Shown here one piece after another: positions 1 through 10,787 of a stretch of 64,000 bases of DNA. Each line of letters opens with the position of its first letter. Within the stretch, counting starts at the first letter, position 1. The translations under genes were made by a program, and so were the position numbers. The stretch comes from Phascolomyces articulosus (taxonomy: Eukaryota; Mucoromycota; Mucoromycetes; Mucorales; Lichtheimiaceae), in NCBI GenBank assembly GCA_025677815.1, contig JAIXMP010000009.1, positions 992,001 to 1,056,000 of the forward strand, written 5' to 3'. The notes beneath the pieces were generated by a model, which did no database searches, was not told where the DNA came from, and saw only the letters and a program-made list of their open reading frames with translations.

Positions 1-1159
1 TGGGATCCTTTGGTAAGGAAACAGAATGGATGATTCGGATTAAATTACAAATGAGAATGTATCCAAGACCATAAGGGAGATCTAATTAGATGATTTTAGA
101 ATGGAAAATTATTACGTACATATACAGAGCATAAAGATCAAGTAACAAGTTGTGTATGGCTACCTGATGGAGAACATTTCATATCCGGGGCATGCGATAC
201 TTCACTATGTTTATGGGTAAAGTTGAAATAGACAGATGATGAGTAATTTTATGTTTGTTCCCACATTTGGCTGACTAATTCACTTATTATCTCGTTTTTT
301 GATACGTTCATAGCACATTGATGGGCGAATTGAGAATAGATGGTCAGCTCACCGAACAGTGGATATGAAAATTACACCAGATGGACGACGATTAGTGACG
401 ATTAGCTTTGACAAGTGTATTGGCATCTATGATATTGATGATTTCAAATTAATAGATATTGGGTAAATCATAATTGATAGCTGTGTTATGGAAAGAGGAG
501 GAGGGGTAATAATACAAGATAATAGGATTCAATGCTCATATACACACTTATTCTGCTTTATTTAGTAAAATATCTGAAAATGAAATGATCACATCATTGA
601 CAATTACAAAAGATGGTCGATATGCACTTACCAATGTTCAGGATTCTCAAGAATTACATTTATGGGATTTGGATGAACAACAACTTGTACGAAAATATTC
701 TGGACAAAAACAAAAATCATTTGTGATTCGTTCTACCTTGGGTGGTGATGATGAATCTTTCGTATTGAGTGGTAGTGAAGGTAATTTATTTTTCTAGATT
801 CGTTCTCTCTCTCCTTCTCTCTCTAAAGTATGCATCACATACTTATCCATTCATTTCTTAATCGGCTTTCTTTAGATAATTGCGTCTATGTATGGAGTCG
901 AGAACATCAAACATTATTGGAAGTGCTTGAGGGACATACAGGAACAGTCAATTGTGTGAGCTGGTGTCCTGTTGGTTTACCTAAACTCGCATCTGCAAGT
1001 GATGATAAAACTATTCGAATGTAAGTTTATATATTAAGATAAAGAAAAAAATGGATTCATTGATATACTAAACTATGATAATTTATTCTATATAGTTGGG
1101 GTTTACCATGTGAAGTACAAAATGGTCAAGATAATAGCAATAACAAGATTCATGTATAA
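1..1159 (+). CDS. GID7: Gid7/WDR26-like WD40 protein of the GID/CTLH ubiquitin ligase, C-terminal part
   Basis: Only the last 233 codons are in the window; the gene starts upstream. Exons 1-12, 100-216, 314-462, 566-780, 876-1020 and 1096-1159 join in phase at GT-AG sites, with the stop at 1157-1159. The product is a run of WD40 blades: CVWLPDGEHFISGACD, then ITPDGRRLVTISFDK, ITKDGRYALTNVQ with HLWDLDEQQLVRKYSG, and the most conserved one, VNCVSWCPVG followed by LASASDDKTIRIWG. The order, and the LVRKYSGQKQ/FVIRS block, match the C-terminal propeller of WDR26 and yeast Gid7. In that family the protein is a scaffold subunit of the GID/CTLH RING E3 ligase that degrades gluconeogenic enzymes and other targets. 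The N-terminal LisH/CTLH region would lie outside the window. A generic WD40 protein is the alternative, but the block order argues for Gid7. The gene converges on the poly(A) polymerase gene. Confidence 0.8.
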
Positions 1160-1653
1160 TTCTCTTCTCTCTCATTTTCTTCACTTTTATCATATCTTCC
1201 TCACACACACATACAAATTCATTATTACACATATTTCTTTATCTCTTTGCTCCCTCTCCCTGTACAGGAAACAGCTATTTTTTTTTTTTGCAAATACAAA
1301 TGCATTGTTTATATTCTCTTTTTTTATATCTCTTTCTTTTTGTTTTATATCTGTACAGAAATAAGAACATCATTATCATCCTTTTCTCTCCCCTCTTTTT
1401 TCCTTGTTTTTTTCGAATTATATATTATGGTTGAAAAATGTAAATTTGATAAACAAAGGGATTTATTATACAAGGAAAAAAATGTGTGAAAAAAAACGAT
1501 GATGATTACACGGAATGCTCTTTAATAAAACGAGCTACTTCCTTTCTGTAAAAGTGATACGACACAAAAATGCTTCATTAATAACAAACTCCTTTATATA
1601 TAAAAACAAAAATATACATGCTTTTTTATTCAGTTGATCCAAAACCTTTATAT
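1160..1653. other. Intergenic region between two convergent genes
   Basis: This is T-rich DNA with long T runs and pyrimidine tracts, holding the 3' ends of two convergent transcripts. No open frame here looks like protein. Confidence 0.6.
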
Positions 1654-3989
1654 TTACCTTTTAACTGCAACAATATTAACAACCAGGTCACGTTCTTTGG
1701 AATTACGTTTAGAGTCAACTACACTTTGAAACATCTTGACCTGTCGAGATATGTCAATAACGTGATTTACTACAATAGAAACAAGTATAGAGATGATTAG
1801 AAAAATAGATACCCATCGATGGAAATGTATCACACAAACACACACACACACACACATCCTCTCTTCTTTTCAAGGTATAAGACTCTTACCATTAGGTTCA
1901 CCGGGAGTTACATCCAATCCAATGAGATAACATGTTCTATGGAGTAACCCCGGTTCCAGCGGCGAGCCTCTTTTTGAATCTTCTTTTGATTTTTCAAGAT
2001 GTTGACCAAGCTGTAAAGCAGACTTTTGGTACCGATTACGATAACTTGTTCCTCTGACATAGGATTTTGTATAAGGCTGAATCTCTCGGATTTCTGGGAC
2101 TTCTTCAATAAATTCAACAAGTCTTGATAAAATATCCGGAATTTTTCGTAACCTATCATTTATCATTGTCTTTTTGTTCGTAGCCTAATTCCAACTTTTT
2201 CTTTGCTTTATTTTCCCCTTCCCCTACTTTCTCTCTAGTATATAACTTTTTTTTCGGTGATAATGACGATGACTTACCACGATTCATGGGTAGCCACTGT
2301 ATCCGATGAGAAAATGACTTTCAAAAAATTATTATACGTTTTGATCAAATCAAATGGTTTGAATAACTTTTTAATCATCTCTTCTTCTGTAGAAAAATTT
2401 GCTCTAGTGATATTGCATCCTGTAAAAAAATTTATTCAAAAAAATTAAATAGTGCCCCAATCGACGGTTTTGATCACGGAAAAAAAAGTTTGCCATATAC
2501 ACCTCTAGAGAATTCTCGGCGTAAAACACGCAACGTCGATTTAGTAACAACAGGAGCTGCATTTGTCACTCGATAACAAGGTGTGACGATAGGCATATAA
2601 GCGTTTTCAAACTCTACCTATAATCCAATATTCGTTGTTAATACAAAAAAAATTCCACATACACCTTCAACTTCTCCTCCTTCACCTCCTACAACTTAGG
2701 AAGTCAAGAAAGGGAGTTTTTTTTTTTTTTTTTGAAAAAGAAACAAATTGGTAATTTACAGTCTTTACCAGTGACTGATATTCGATTGGGGATCCATCAT
2801 AATCTGGTATATAATCTGTCAATAAGACAGGTGTTGGCCATGGCCAAGTAGACCACTGGGCGAAAAAAGCTGCAATCAAATGAAAAGAATCGATAGGGTG
2901 ATGGGCATCGCGTTCAAACATGTATGTTTTTAATAAAAGAATGATTAATGCACCACTGTTGAGATAGCCAATTTGTTTATCGTAAAGACATCGTTGCACA
3001 GACCACCATTTGATACTTTGTGCTGCTGTTTGAAATGCTGGACGATGCTCTTGATCGATTTGATTGACCATGAATTGATGGGTTCGAGCTCCTATATCCA
3101 TAGTCCCTTGTTTTAGAAAAATGATCATTATGTGTCTCCTTTCCCTTCCATATTTTTCGTTTCCATTTGTTCCAACATCATGAAATATTCGCTGGTTTCA
3201 TCGAGTGATTGTATATACCTGCTAATGATCCCATACATGGTTCATCAAGACCCACAAGAAGAGAATTATCCAATACATTAATATCTGGAGGTACGGATTC
3301 CATTCTTAAACGAACAAAACAGATATCCACCTAATATAGAATGGTAACCACATAAGTTTTTTCTTCTCTTTGATCCACCCATTTCTATCCTTCCACATTC
3401 CTATTTACCGGGATTCGATCGATAGTGCACTTGATGATAGGTACATTTGCATGATCAATTACCTACAAGATATAGATATCCAAAAAAAAGTCAGTCTTTT
3501 CTGTACCTTCTCTATCTTTCCCATTCAAATATATACATCGGATTCAAACTTACAAGGATATCTCGAACAGTAGCTTGTTTTTTTAATATCTCTGTAAAAA
3601 TTCGGAAAAAGTCGCGTCTTCGAACATAGGAGGGGCTCAGGAACGCTACATCAATGTCGCCTGTGGCAAGATGGGCTCCTAACCCATAAGAACCAAATGG
3701 TGCAATTTGACAATGAATATTACTCTTTTTTATATTGTATTCCAATCGAACATGGTTGATAAGTGTAGGTATAAGTAATCGTAATAATTCCATGACAAGT
3801 TGCCTATTATTATTATAACTATGTGTTAGTTTTCTATTACTAAACTGACTCTATCTATTTGTCTACAATTCCCTTTATTTTCATGGATGAAAATAAATCA
3901 AATTATTTTTTTTACCGTTTTTGCAACTGGTCTTCATTTTCAATGACATTATGCTTTACGAGATACGTCCACCATGAGTCCATTAACAT
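1654..3989 (-). CDS. PAP1: Poly(A) polymerase (nucleotidyltransferase), nine exons
   Basis: Nine exons on the minus strand (3989-3916, 3803-3554, 3462-3409, 3330-3219, 3091-2769, 2617-2503, 2419-2278, 2152-1890, 1769-1654) join in phase to 482 residues. The nucleotidyltransferase motif FGSYGLGAHLATGDIDVAFL (about residues 61-80) gives the first two metal-binding aspartates, D74 and D76; VDICFVRL supplies the third, D128, so the catalytic triad is intact. VIDHANVPIIK, the central-domain block SIKWWSVQRCLYDKQIGYLN, PWPTPVLL, YMPIVTPCY and the RNA-binding-domain blocks ESWLRKIP and HRTCYLIGLDV follow in the order of eukaryotic Pap1. The C-terminal stretch after IDISRQVKMFQ corresponds to the end of the RNA-binding domain. 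The enzyme adds poly(A) tails to pre-mRNA in the nucleus. It is shorter and more divergent than yeast Pap1 (568 aa): the N-terminus starts late and the usual FGSYRLGVH reads FGSYGLGAH. It could be a second, specialised PAP. An upstream in-frame stop fixes the start at 3989 or 3983. Confidence 0.8.
1830..1856. repeat. (CA)n microsatellite in the last poly(A) polymerase intron
   Basis: A run of CA dinucleotides sits in the intron between the last two exons of the poly(A) polymerase gene. Confidence 0.9.
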
Positions 3990-4563
3990 TTATATTTTTC
4001 GGCTTTTTTCTTTTATATATATATTATATATTCGGTCCAAGGAGAGTACTATAAAGTTAAAATCAGCACGTATGGGCTGAGTTTATTGTAATTTGATAAA
4101 AAAACACCTATTCGTGTCATTTTTATGCGTTCAATGATTAAATAGTTTAATTTTGCGATCATTTGAATGAGTTTATTATGATAACATTAATTAAAAGCAA
4201 GTTAATTCTATTATATAAAAACTATCCCTAATGGCTTGTTTGAGTCCCCATTGAAACTGAGATTTCAATGTCTCATCATCATATTGTTTTACTTTGGTGG
4301 GTTGGAAATTGTAGTAGGATGTAAAAGCAATTGACAACAAAATATAAAGTATACAGTGTGCCTACAAACGCATAAATAATTAAACGCTGCTGTTGTATTC
4401 CAAACAAATAATGATGGTTCCTTCTTCTTGTTAAATTGGACCTGGATCTATCTTCTGATAACAATCGGCTTAAGATATATTCTTTGAAAATACACCACTC
4501 TATCTTATACAAATAGGATTAATCATTGTGGCACAGTGTTTTACTCCTGTTACTCGGGCTTAA

Positions 4564-4600
<37 letters not shown>

Positions 4601-5125
4601 GAACGTTTCATTTTCCCTATTATTCTTTACCTTTTTTTTCTTACTTTCTGGATGATATAATACCTATCGTCTTGAATACTTTTTTAATAAACGCCATCTT
4701 TATTATCAATTTCATAATCAAGCATTATTCTTATAATAATATCGATATCTACAGCTTGGGAAAAACCTCTAAACACAACGTGGGTCTTAGTAGTTTTACG
4801 GTGACCTACTTTGTATTTTTTTTCACGCTTTGATAATAGCTTTCTCTTTTTTTCCCCTCCTTTCTTCCTACTAAACAGAAGATGGCAGAGAAATGTACAT
4901 TATATACCTATTGCTGTAACCAAGGAACATTAAATACAGATGGTACCACGAAGTATCGACTCTGTAGTGTTCGATACAATGCAAATAGAAAATAGACGAA
5001 GTGATTTGTGAGACTCTTAATAAAATAGTTTTTGTTCCGAAAGCAAGAGAGGGAACATAGTATCTATCTAACACTAGTATTTAAAATAAATTGTTACACA
5101 TAAATAATGGTGCTGATCCTCTGGA
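3990..5125. other. Non-coding stretch with a 31-base A run
   Basis: Upstream flank of the poly(A) polymerase gene. It has an uninterrupted A run at 4567-4597. The only ORFs are short and lack family signatures; 4279-4512 on the minus strand is hydrophobic but unrecognised. I see no gene. Confidence 0.5.
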
Positions 5126-5985
5126 TTGACAGACTCAAGGCTACCACAGACGAATATATCAATCAATAAACCTCATTTGTATTTCAGACAAGGAGTAAGT
5201 CTCATGCGGGGAGGCAAAAGGCGGTTATTGCGCTCTCTATTACGTTTGTTTACATGTAGGAGAGGTTGTGCCATAAGAAAACAGTGGATACGGCCTAAAG
5301 ATGATGGTTATCACCTTATTGTTGATGGATATCATATGGATAACAGACACGTGAATTTTATTGTCTTGACTCCAACAAAGGAAAGTATATGTCAAAGATG
5401 GTTTTGGATGCACAAAGACTAAACATAAAGCGAAATACGTGAAATATGGCGAGCTTCTTCAACAGCCGTATAAATTTTCTAAATAGAATATATAGTTGTG
5501 GTACGATCAAATATGTATTGCTCAGTCTGACAACGAAATGAAGCAACGAGAAATCAAGCCAATATTTCACATCTATGGTAATGCTTGTTATACTGTACCA
5601 ACTGTACCTGAGATTCATGCTCGCCATCCAGAAGATTTTAGTACTCTATCAACTCAGTGTATAGTGCGTCAGAATTCTATGTGAACTCTAGGGCTGATGT
5701 GGGACGAAAATCGCTTTGGTAGAAATGTAGCTGTACCCTGGAAGAAACAATGTCATTCAAACGCATATTGATGATTGGGACTGACACCATCTATGGCAAC
5801 ATAGTTTTTATACCAGCTATACACCCACCACACCAGATGAATCCCCTGGATGGGTGCTTGACTTTACGAATCAAGAACAAGCAGGAGAGAGTGAATATCA
5901 GGCGCTCAGTCAGGCCCACTTCCCAATGTGTTCTTGGGAATACTACAAATTTTATTTGCTGCTTAATATTTCCCATATAATGTTC
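5126..5985 (+). pseudogene. Degenerate coding-like stretch, possible mobile-element relic
   Basis: Several short + frames in series read like protein but are cut by stops and frame changes. The best piece reads IRPKDDGYHLIVDGYHMDNR (around 5290-5352), which resembles the DDG...DNR block of the Helitron helicase-like domain. The usual following block (PYN...KYNAHINVE) is not visible. Further coding-like pieces lie at 5496-5684 and 5690-5780. The host family cannot be fixed from what is here. I treat it as a relic, with low confidence in the Helitron idea. Confidence 0.25.
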
Positions 5986-7034
5986 ATCAAAAAGATAGAA
6001 GTCAATTATCAAAACAGCAATCCATAATTTTTATTGGATCGCTACAGCCAAGAACTTATATATTCTTTGTTTTGGATCAGATATCACCAATAAACGTTTA
6101 CAGCGACGTGTTAGTACAGCGATAAAAACAAAAAACACCTTCCTGGACTGGTATTTCTGGATGCCATTTTTCTCAATGCGACACCAACACAAATACACGA
6201 TTTCAATTATTACCCTATTTTATCTGTGATGATATGCTTTTTTACATATCAACCAAGTATAGTTACAAGACGCTACTTATAGTTCCATATAATCACGGTT
6301 GCTTCTCACCGCTGTCTGAAAATTCACGACAGTGGGATGGCCAGTTTTTTTATTATTATTTGAGGAGCGATGGAGATTGGTGGGGATTATAATAAAGTAG
6401 AAAAGGATGATACTGCTTTATTAGACTGGGTAGATAAACTGTTCAATATCTTGAACTGGCACGCAACTCATTAGTTATTATCTGTCACACGGATTTAAAG
6501 CCATCCAATCAAGGCCGTTTTCTTTGGCTGAAGATTGTGATGAATGTATCATTTTACCTATTTTGTCCAAATCTTATAATCTAGTTTCTGTAGGGTCAAT
6601 ATCTATAAATTTCCTGTTTTTGTGGTTCTTTTTTCCATTATTATTACCTTTCTGTCATTACGAGATATATTAACTAATTGTAAAACTCTCTATTTTATTA
6701 ACGATATAGCACAGAGTCAAGTGGTCTATGTTCAGTATATATGATTCAAGTTCCTTGACAAGAATGGTTGATTTTTGTGTTAAACAGAAAGAAAAAAGTA
6801 TAGAGGAAGAATATAAATGGTAAGTAAAAATAGCTACCACCCAACCTTTTTATTTAGAAGAACTGTTTTTTTGTTCGCCGTAAGTTTTGTAATTTTATTG
6901 AGCAAGAAAGGAAAGGAATCATATTTAAATAAGAACATGAAATAGTTCCGTTTTAATAATGGTATCTGCACTTTTTTTTTTGTTCTTCCAAACTGCTTCT
7001 AACCGTTGTACATAACATATTAAAAAACCGTATT
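5986..7034. other. AT-rich stretch without recognisable genes
   Basis: No open frame of substance and no recognised motif. Many stops in all frames. Confidence 0.5.
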
Positions 7035-7320
7035 CGCTTATAATAAAAGCAATAACAATAATATAAATAATAAGCATGCTTACGATCAAATAATATAATA
7101 TATTAAATACACTATGTGTGTGTATGACATCGTTGACAACAACAACTTCTTCGGAAGTAAATGCTCCTGTTCCTGGTGAGCGCTGAAATGCTCCATCCCG
7201 TCAAGTTCTCTCTCTCGTCGCTCGCACTGCTGCTGTCACTCGTTGCTTGTTTGGGTACAAACCACGCCTCTTCACCCTGCTGTTTTGCAACATGGAGATG
7301 ATGGCGGCGATGAAGAGGTA
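7035..7320 (+). pseudogene. Truncated, decayed copy of the 8.2-kb acidic-protein gene
   Basis: Bases 7147-7316 align by eye, with substitutions and small gaps, to 8743-8930 inside the acidic gene. Both carry the run CTTCTTCGGAAG, a GGTGAGCGCT, a C/T-rich stretch of repeated CTC and GCTGCT, and a TGTTTTGCAACATG or TGTTGTTCCACAACATG segment followed by GATGA repeats. Just upstream, 7035-7125 resembles 8040-8120, the 5' flank of the acidic gene. The copy therefore keeps flank and middle but lacks the first roughly 170 codons. It has in-frame stops and no start, so it is a broken duplicate. Confidence 0.6.
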
Positions 7321-7369
7321 ATACGCATAATACATTTCTTACTTACGGTTACAAACTTCAAGTGGAGAG

Positions 7370-7720
7370 GTATATTTATAGTATTGAAAGCGGAAAACCA
7401 TCAACAATCACTCAGTATTTTATTGGAAGCAGTGGTACATTACAGCAATCAAAAGGGAAAAATCACTATCTAATTGTGGGAGCAGCGAAGTCCACCAAGC
7501 CAGTCTATTCAGCAGGAATTTTTAGGGAAAACCAAAGCATGAATTGAAACGTTGTCTATTTTAAACAAACAAAAACGTCAAATTACCATTTAATACATCC
7601 AACAACTACATCCTATCCACATCTTTTAAATATGAGAACAACATTATTTTCGAAATACGCCAAAAAAATTACTTTTATTACTATAAGCAACAATCATCAA
7701 ACCCAAACGCCATATAGGTT
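7370..7720 (+). repeat. Dispersed repeat, copy 1 (direct partner at 14.6-15.1 kb)
   Basis: Shared landmarks in the same order are AACAATCACTC, TATTGGAAGCA, a CACTATCTAATTGTGGGAGCA or ATTATCTAACTGTGGGAGCA segment, GGGAAACCA/GGGAAAACCA, AAAAACGTCAAAT, TCCACATCTTTT, and TAAGCAACAATCATCAA. Identity by eye is roughly three quarters with indels. No protein is obvious. Confidence 0.7.
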
Positions 7721-8229
7721 AAAACTTATATATTTATTATTGTGGAAGACTAAACTGACCTGTTATGTTCCTGTTATTATAAAATTATTCTCAATTCGTA
7801 TCCTGTATCTTCCCTGTAAAATAATAATTAGAAACTTGTCCTGAACTAGTATTGATCAGGTTTTGACATAAAAGATGATCTAGATTTATAATGCCAATCC
7901 ATCGCATGTTTGCCATTTTGAAAAAATAGAGAAAATCTTTATCCGGAACAGTTCCGTTATCGTGGTCCGTGCATTTTTTAACATTCTGTTTCAGATTATC
8001 ATTTACCCCTTTAACGATGGTATTCACTCATAATAAAAAAAAGCTATTATAATGAAAATAAAAATAAGGATAATATTTACAATCAAATAATATTAATATT
8101 GATTATACTGTATATGTGTATTTAATATATATGTTATGTTAAGCTGGTGTGTTGCGTGCAAAAAAATAATTATTGTCAATGTGTCAATTTATTTTTTTTG
8201 CAGGGCGGGTGTCGAATTAATTTAATGCC
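7721..8229. other. 5' flank of the acidic-protein gene
   Basis: AT-rich. A 78-codon minus-strand frame at 7791-8027 is open but has no known signature. The part at 8040-8120 is duplicated at 7035-7125. Confidence 0.4.
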
Positions 8230-9492
8230 ATGGAAGCTGGTGTACACCTCTTTTTCCTTTTTTTTTTTTCCTTAACCCCATTCGCGTTGAAGTATCCGCT
8301 TATGTATTCCGCCCCATTCTCATCCGCTGACACTCCTACTCCCACTGCTCCTGCTGCATCTACCGCTACTACCACAACTCCAATTACTACTGCTGCTGCT
8401 CCCAACATGGCCCGACAAGATCCATTGGATCTCAATGCATTGCAAGAATCATTAGATTCTGCATTCCCCACATCTTTCTCCTCCACCGATTCCGATTCTG
8501 ATTCCGCTTCTGCTACCTCATCTTCTTCCGCCTCTGTGGGCAACAAAAGAACGTACGAAGATAGTGATGACCACCATTCCGTTGGGGGTAAATTCCCTCG
8601 TCATCCTGGTGAGACCGTGGAACAACATGCCCGACGTGTGGAAGCACGCATGGCTGAGTTGGAACGTCAGCGACGGTTGTTGGTAGCTGACAATGATGAC
8701 GATAGTGATAGCGATAGTGAAAGTGAAGATTCGATGACATCTTCTTCGGAAGAAAGTGTCCCTGCTCCCGGTGAGCGCTTGATCGCTCAACCTCGCCGCC
8801 GTGCTCTCTCCCCCGCAACTCGTGCCGCTGCCCTCGATCGTATCCTTGCCTGGTCTCGTGCCACCCCTCTCCCCTCTGTTGTTCCACAACATGATGATGA
8901 CGATGACAATGATAATGACGACGACGAAAGTTACGACGACGATGATGATGAAGAAGAAGAAGAATGTGCAGGTGACGAAGAATGCGGCGGTGACGAAGAA
9001 GAAAGTAAAGATGAAGAAAGCGAAAAAGATGGTGAAGAAGGAGCAAAATCCAGTGAAGAAGAAGCAAAATCCAGTGAAGAAGAAGCAAAATCCAGTGAAG
9101 AAGAAGCAGAATCCAGTGAAGAAGAAGCAGAAGACGAAGAACAAAATGGTGATGAAGAAGAACAAAATGGCGAAGAAGAAGAAAAAAATGGCGAAGAAGA
9201 AGAAAAAAATGGCGAAGAAGAAGAAAAAAATGGCGAAGAAGAAGAAAAAAATGGCGAAGAAGAAGAACAAGAAGAAACAGTAGTTGGTAGCGGTGACGAT
9301 GAAGATAGTGACGGTGATGAAGACGGTATCGGAGACAATAACGGTGATGATGATGAAGGTGACGACGGCGACTACGAAGATATGGATGTAGATTGGGAGT
9401 ACGGAGACTTGGAGTACATGGATGTAGATTGGTATGCTGATGACATGGAGGTGGACATCGTGTCTCCTCTTGCCACGACTGTGTGGTTTTAA
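8230..9492 (+). CDS. Highly acidic low-complexity protein with two tandem-repeat blocks
   Basis: A single 420-codon frame with no intron and clearly higher GC than its surroundings. From the N-terminus: a hydrophobic stretch (residues 1-30), a Pro/Thr/Ala stretch, MARQDPLDLNALQESLD (from codon 60), a Ser/Asp tract, a charged helix-like segment HARRVEARMAELERQRRLL, a basic patch QPRRRALSPATRAAALDRIL, then long Asp/Glu tracts. These include about five SSEEEAK units and about six NGEEEEK units. The C-terminus carries YEDMDVDWEYGD and YMDVDWYADDMEV, a near-duplication. The start may instead be codon 26 or codon 60; the hydrophobic head would look like a signal peptide only if 8230 is used. Such acidic tails occur in histone and ribosome chaperones, but no domain identifies it. 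A truncated duplicate lies at 7.1-7.3 kb. Confidence 0.55.
   Translation: MEAGVHLFFLFFFSLTPFALKYPLMYSAPFSSADTPTPTAPAASTATTTTPITTAAAPNMARQDPLDLNALQESLDSAFPTSFSSTDSDSDSASATSSSSASVGNKRTYEDSDDHHSVGGKFPRHPGETVEQHARRVEARMAELERQRRLLVADNDDDSDSDSESEDSMTSSSEESVPAPGERLIAQPRRRALSPATRAAALDRILAWSRATPLPSVVPQHDDDDDNDNDDDESYDDDDDEEEEECAGDEECGGDEEESKDEESEKDGEEGAKSSEEEAKSSEEEAKSSEEEAESSEEEAEDEEQNGDEEEQNGEEEEKNGEEEEKNGEEEEKNGEEEEKNGEEEEQEETVVGSGDDEDSDGDEDGIGDNNGDDDEGDDGDYEDMDVDWEYGDLEYMDVDWYADDMEVDIVSPLATTVWF
9042..9270 (+). repeat. In-frame 21-bp tandem repeats, almost all-purine strand
   Basis: About five units built on TCCAGTGAAGAAGAAGCA are followed, after a short spacer, by about six units built on AATGGCGAAGAAGAAGAA. 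Both units are 21 bp, so they add seven codons each and keep the frame. Confidence 0.85.
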
Positions 9493-10018
9493 AAAAAAAA
9501 ACGAAAAACAAAGTACGTACCTTTTAATATCTGTATGAGAAAGAAAGAAAGAAAAAACTGGAGGCTAATCGTGTTATTCTTTTTTAATTTCAATTAGAAA
9601 AAAAAAAATACAAAAATCCCCCCAAAAAAAAACACAAAAAGTAAGTTTTCTTTCAATCTCATTGAAACGCAATGCATCTCATGATGGACTCATCTTGTTT
9701 GGTTTAATTTTTATAGAAAATATAAAACCCAAAAAACAAAAACATTTCTTTCCCCCTCCTTTTATTTTTTATTGGGTTAGTATTTTTTGGGACTGCATTT
9801 ATTTGCATAAATGTGATTTTGTTTATAGGCACTAACTTTAATTACATTTTTAATAGACCCTTCTTTCTCGCTGCTTCAGTTTTGTTTTTGTTGTTGTCTA
9901 TTGGTTAGGTGTTATTTTTTTTTTGAGGTAAGAATATAAACTTTGTTCTAGGTGAAAAATAAAAAGCAAAACGTATTAATCAATTCCCCATGTTCTTTAT
10001 CATTATTATTTCATATTG
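9493..10018. other. 3' flank of the acidic gene with intron-like boundaries
   Basis: AT-rich, with long A and T runs. A well-formed GTAAGT at 9641 followed by TTTTTATAG near 9715, and a GAG/GTAAGA near 9924, look like splice sites. They suggest the transcript may continue through spliced, non-coding exons into the next feature. No protein frame. Confidence 0.3.
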
Positions 10019-10787
10019 GTCGAGCAGGCTCCCTCCTGTGTTTTTCTTTTGTATATATATATTTTTTCGTTTTTTCGTTTTTTTCCGCCTGTACATACCT
10101 TTTCTTCTTCTTCTGTATATATTTTTTTTGAGGTAAGTTATCATTATTATGTTAATCATATTTTACAGATAGACAAGAAAAAGGGTGGTTTTTACAATTG
10201 ATCTTAAATACAGTTACTACTGTTTTTGTTCTTAGGTTGAGCAGGTTCCCTCTTGTACATGTTTATTTATTTTTTGAGGTACGTTAATTAACTATTAGAA
10301 TCTGCTTATTTATAACGTTATACAGTATAGTCATTATGATCTATTGATTACTTACTATTTTTTATAAACAGGTCGAGCATGCTCCCTCTATGTATATACC
10401 CCCATTTTTGCCGTATTTATTCATATTTATTTATTTGTTGTATAGAGGTAAATTGTTTTATATGTGAAAAAGAGCATGGCGTAAGAGACGTATTAATAAG
10501 CTTATGGTTATTAACTAATACCACACCAACTATTTATAATTTGATAGGTTGAGCTAGCTCCCTCCTTTTTGAAGTTTTGTCCTGACCGTTTACGGTATAG
10601 TTATATGGTTCCAAACCATTAGGTATGTAAGATATTATACTCTTGAATTGAATATGTGGGTGTCTATTAAAAATATATAACTAACCTGGATTCTTTATTC
10701 TTGCATTCATTAGGCTCGTTTGGGGCAACGAGCATTGTCGTCTCGCCTGGGGCGGTGGGTGTTGGTGGCATTGGATCTGTAGCAAAG
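10019..10787 (+). other. Series of short palindrome-headed exon-like units (possible spliced ncRNA)
   Basis: Four units begin with GTYGAGCNNGYTCCCTC at 10019, 10236, 10372 and 10548 and end at a 5' splice site: GAG/GTAAGT (10132), GAG/GTACGT (10278), GAG/GTAAAT (10447) and TTAG/GTATGT (10622). Units 2-4 are directly preceded by TTCTTAG, AAACAG and GATAG acceptors. The introns so defined are 103, 93, 100 and 92 bp. A fifth unit, 10714-10787, starts after CATTAG with the perfect hairpin GCTCGTTTGGGGCAACGAGC and ends at AAAG/GTAAGA. The head of each unit is a small inverted repeat: GAGCAGGCTC, GAGCAGGTTC, GAGCATGCTC, GAGCTAGCTC. No single reading frame stays open through the chain, so a spliced non-coding RNA or 3' UTR is likelier than a protein. 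Unit 1 lacks an AG just before it. Confidence 0.4.

Noticed and set aside
1870..2166. Reading the last poly(A) polymerase exon straight through to a stop at 1870
   Set aside because: A GTAAGA donor at 1889 splices in phase to a final exon (1769-1654) whose sequence continues the RNA-binding domain, so the longer model fits better.
2152..2190. Upstream acceptor (GAATTAG, about 2190) for the eighth poly(A) polymerase exon
   Set aside because: It leads to an immediate in-frame TGA; the acceptor at 2153 keeps the frame and gives the conserved WLRKIP block.
5290..5352. Confident call of a Helitron from the DDG...DNR block
   Set aside because: Only one short block matches; the neighbouring Rep/helicase blocks and Helitron ends are not visible, so I left it as a possible relic.
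7791..8027. 78-codon minus-strand frame
   Set aside because: Composition is plausible but there is no start context, splice partner or family motif.
8513..9511. 332-codon open frame on the minus strand, and two other long frames through the same place
   Set aside because: They are translations of the GAA/GAT-rich repeats of the acidic gene; composition is His/Leu/Arg or Phe/Ile monotony, and only the + frame has a mixed non-repetitive part.
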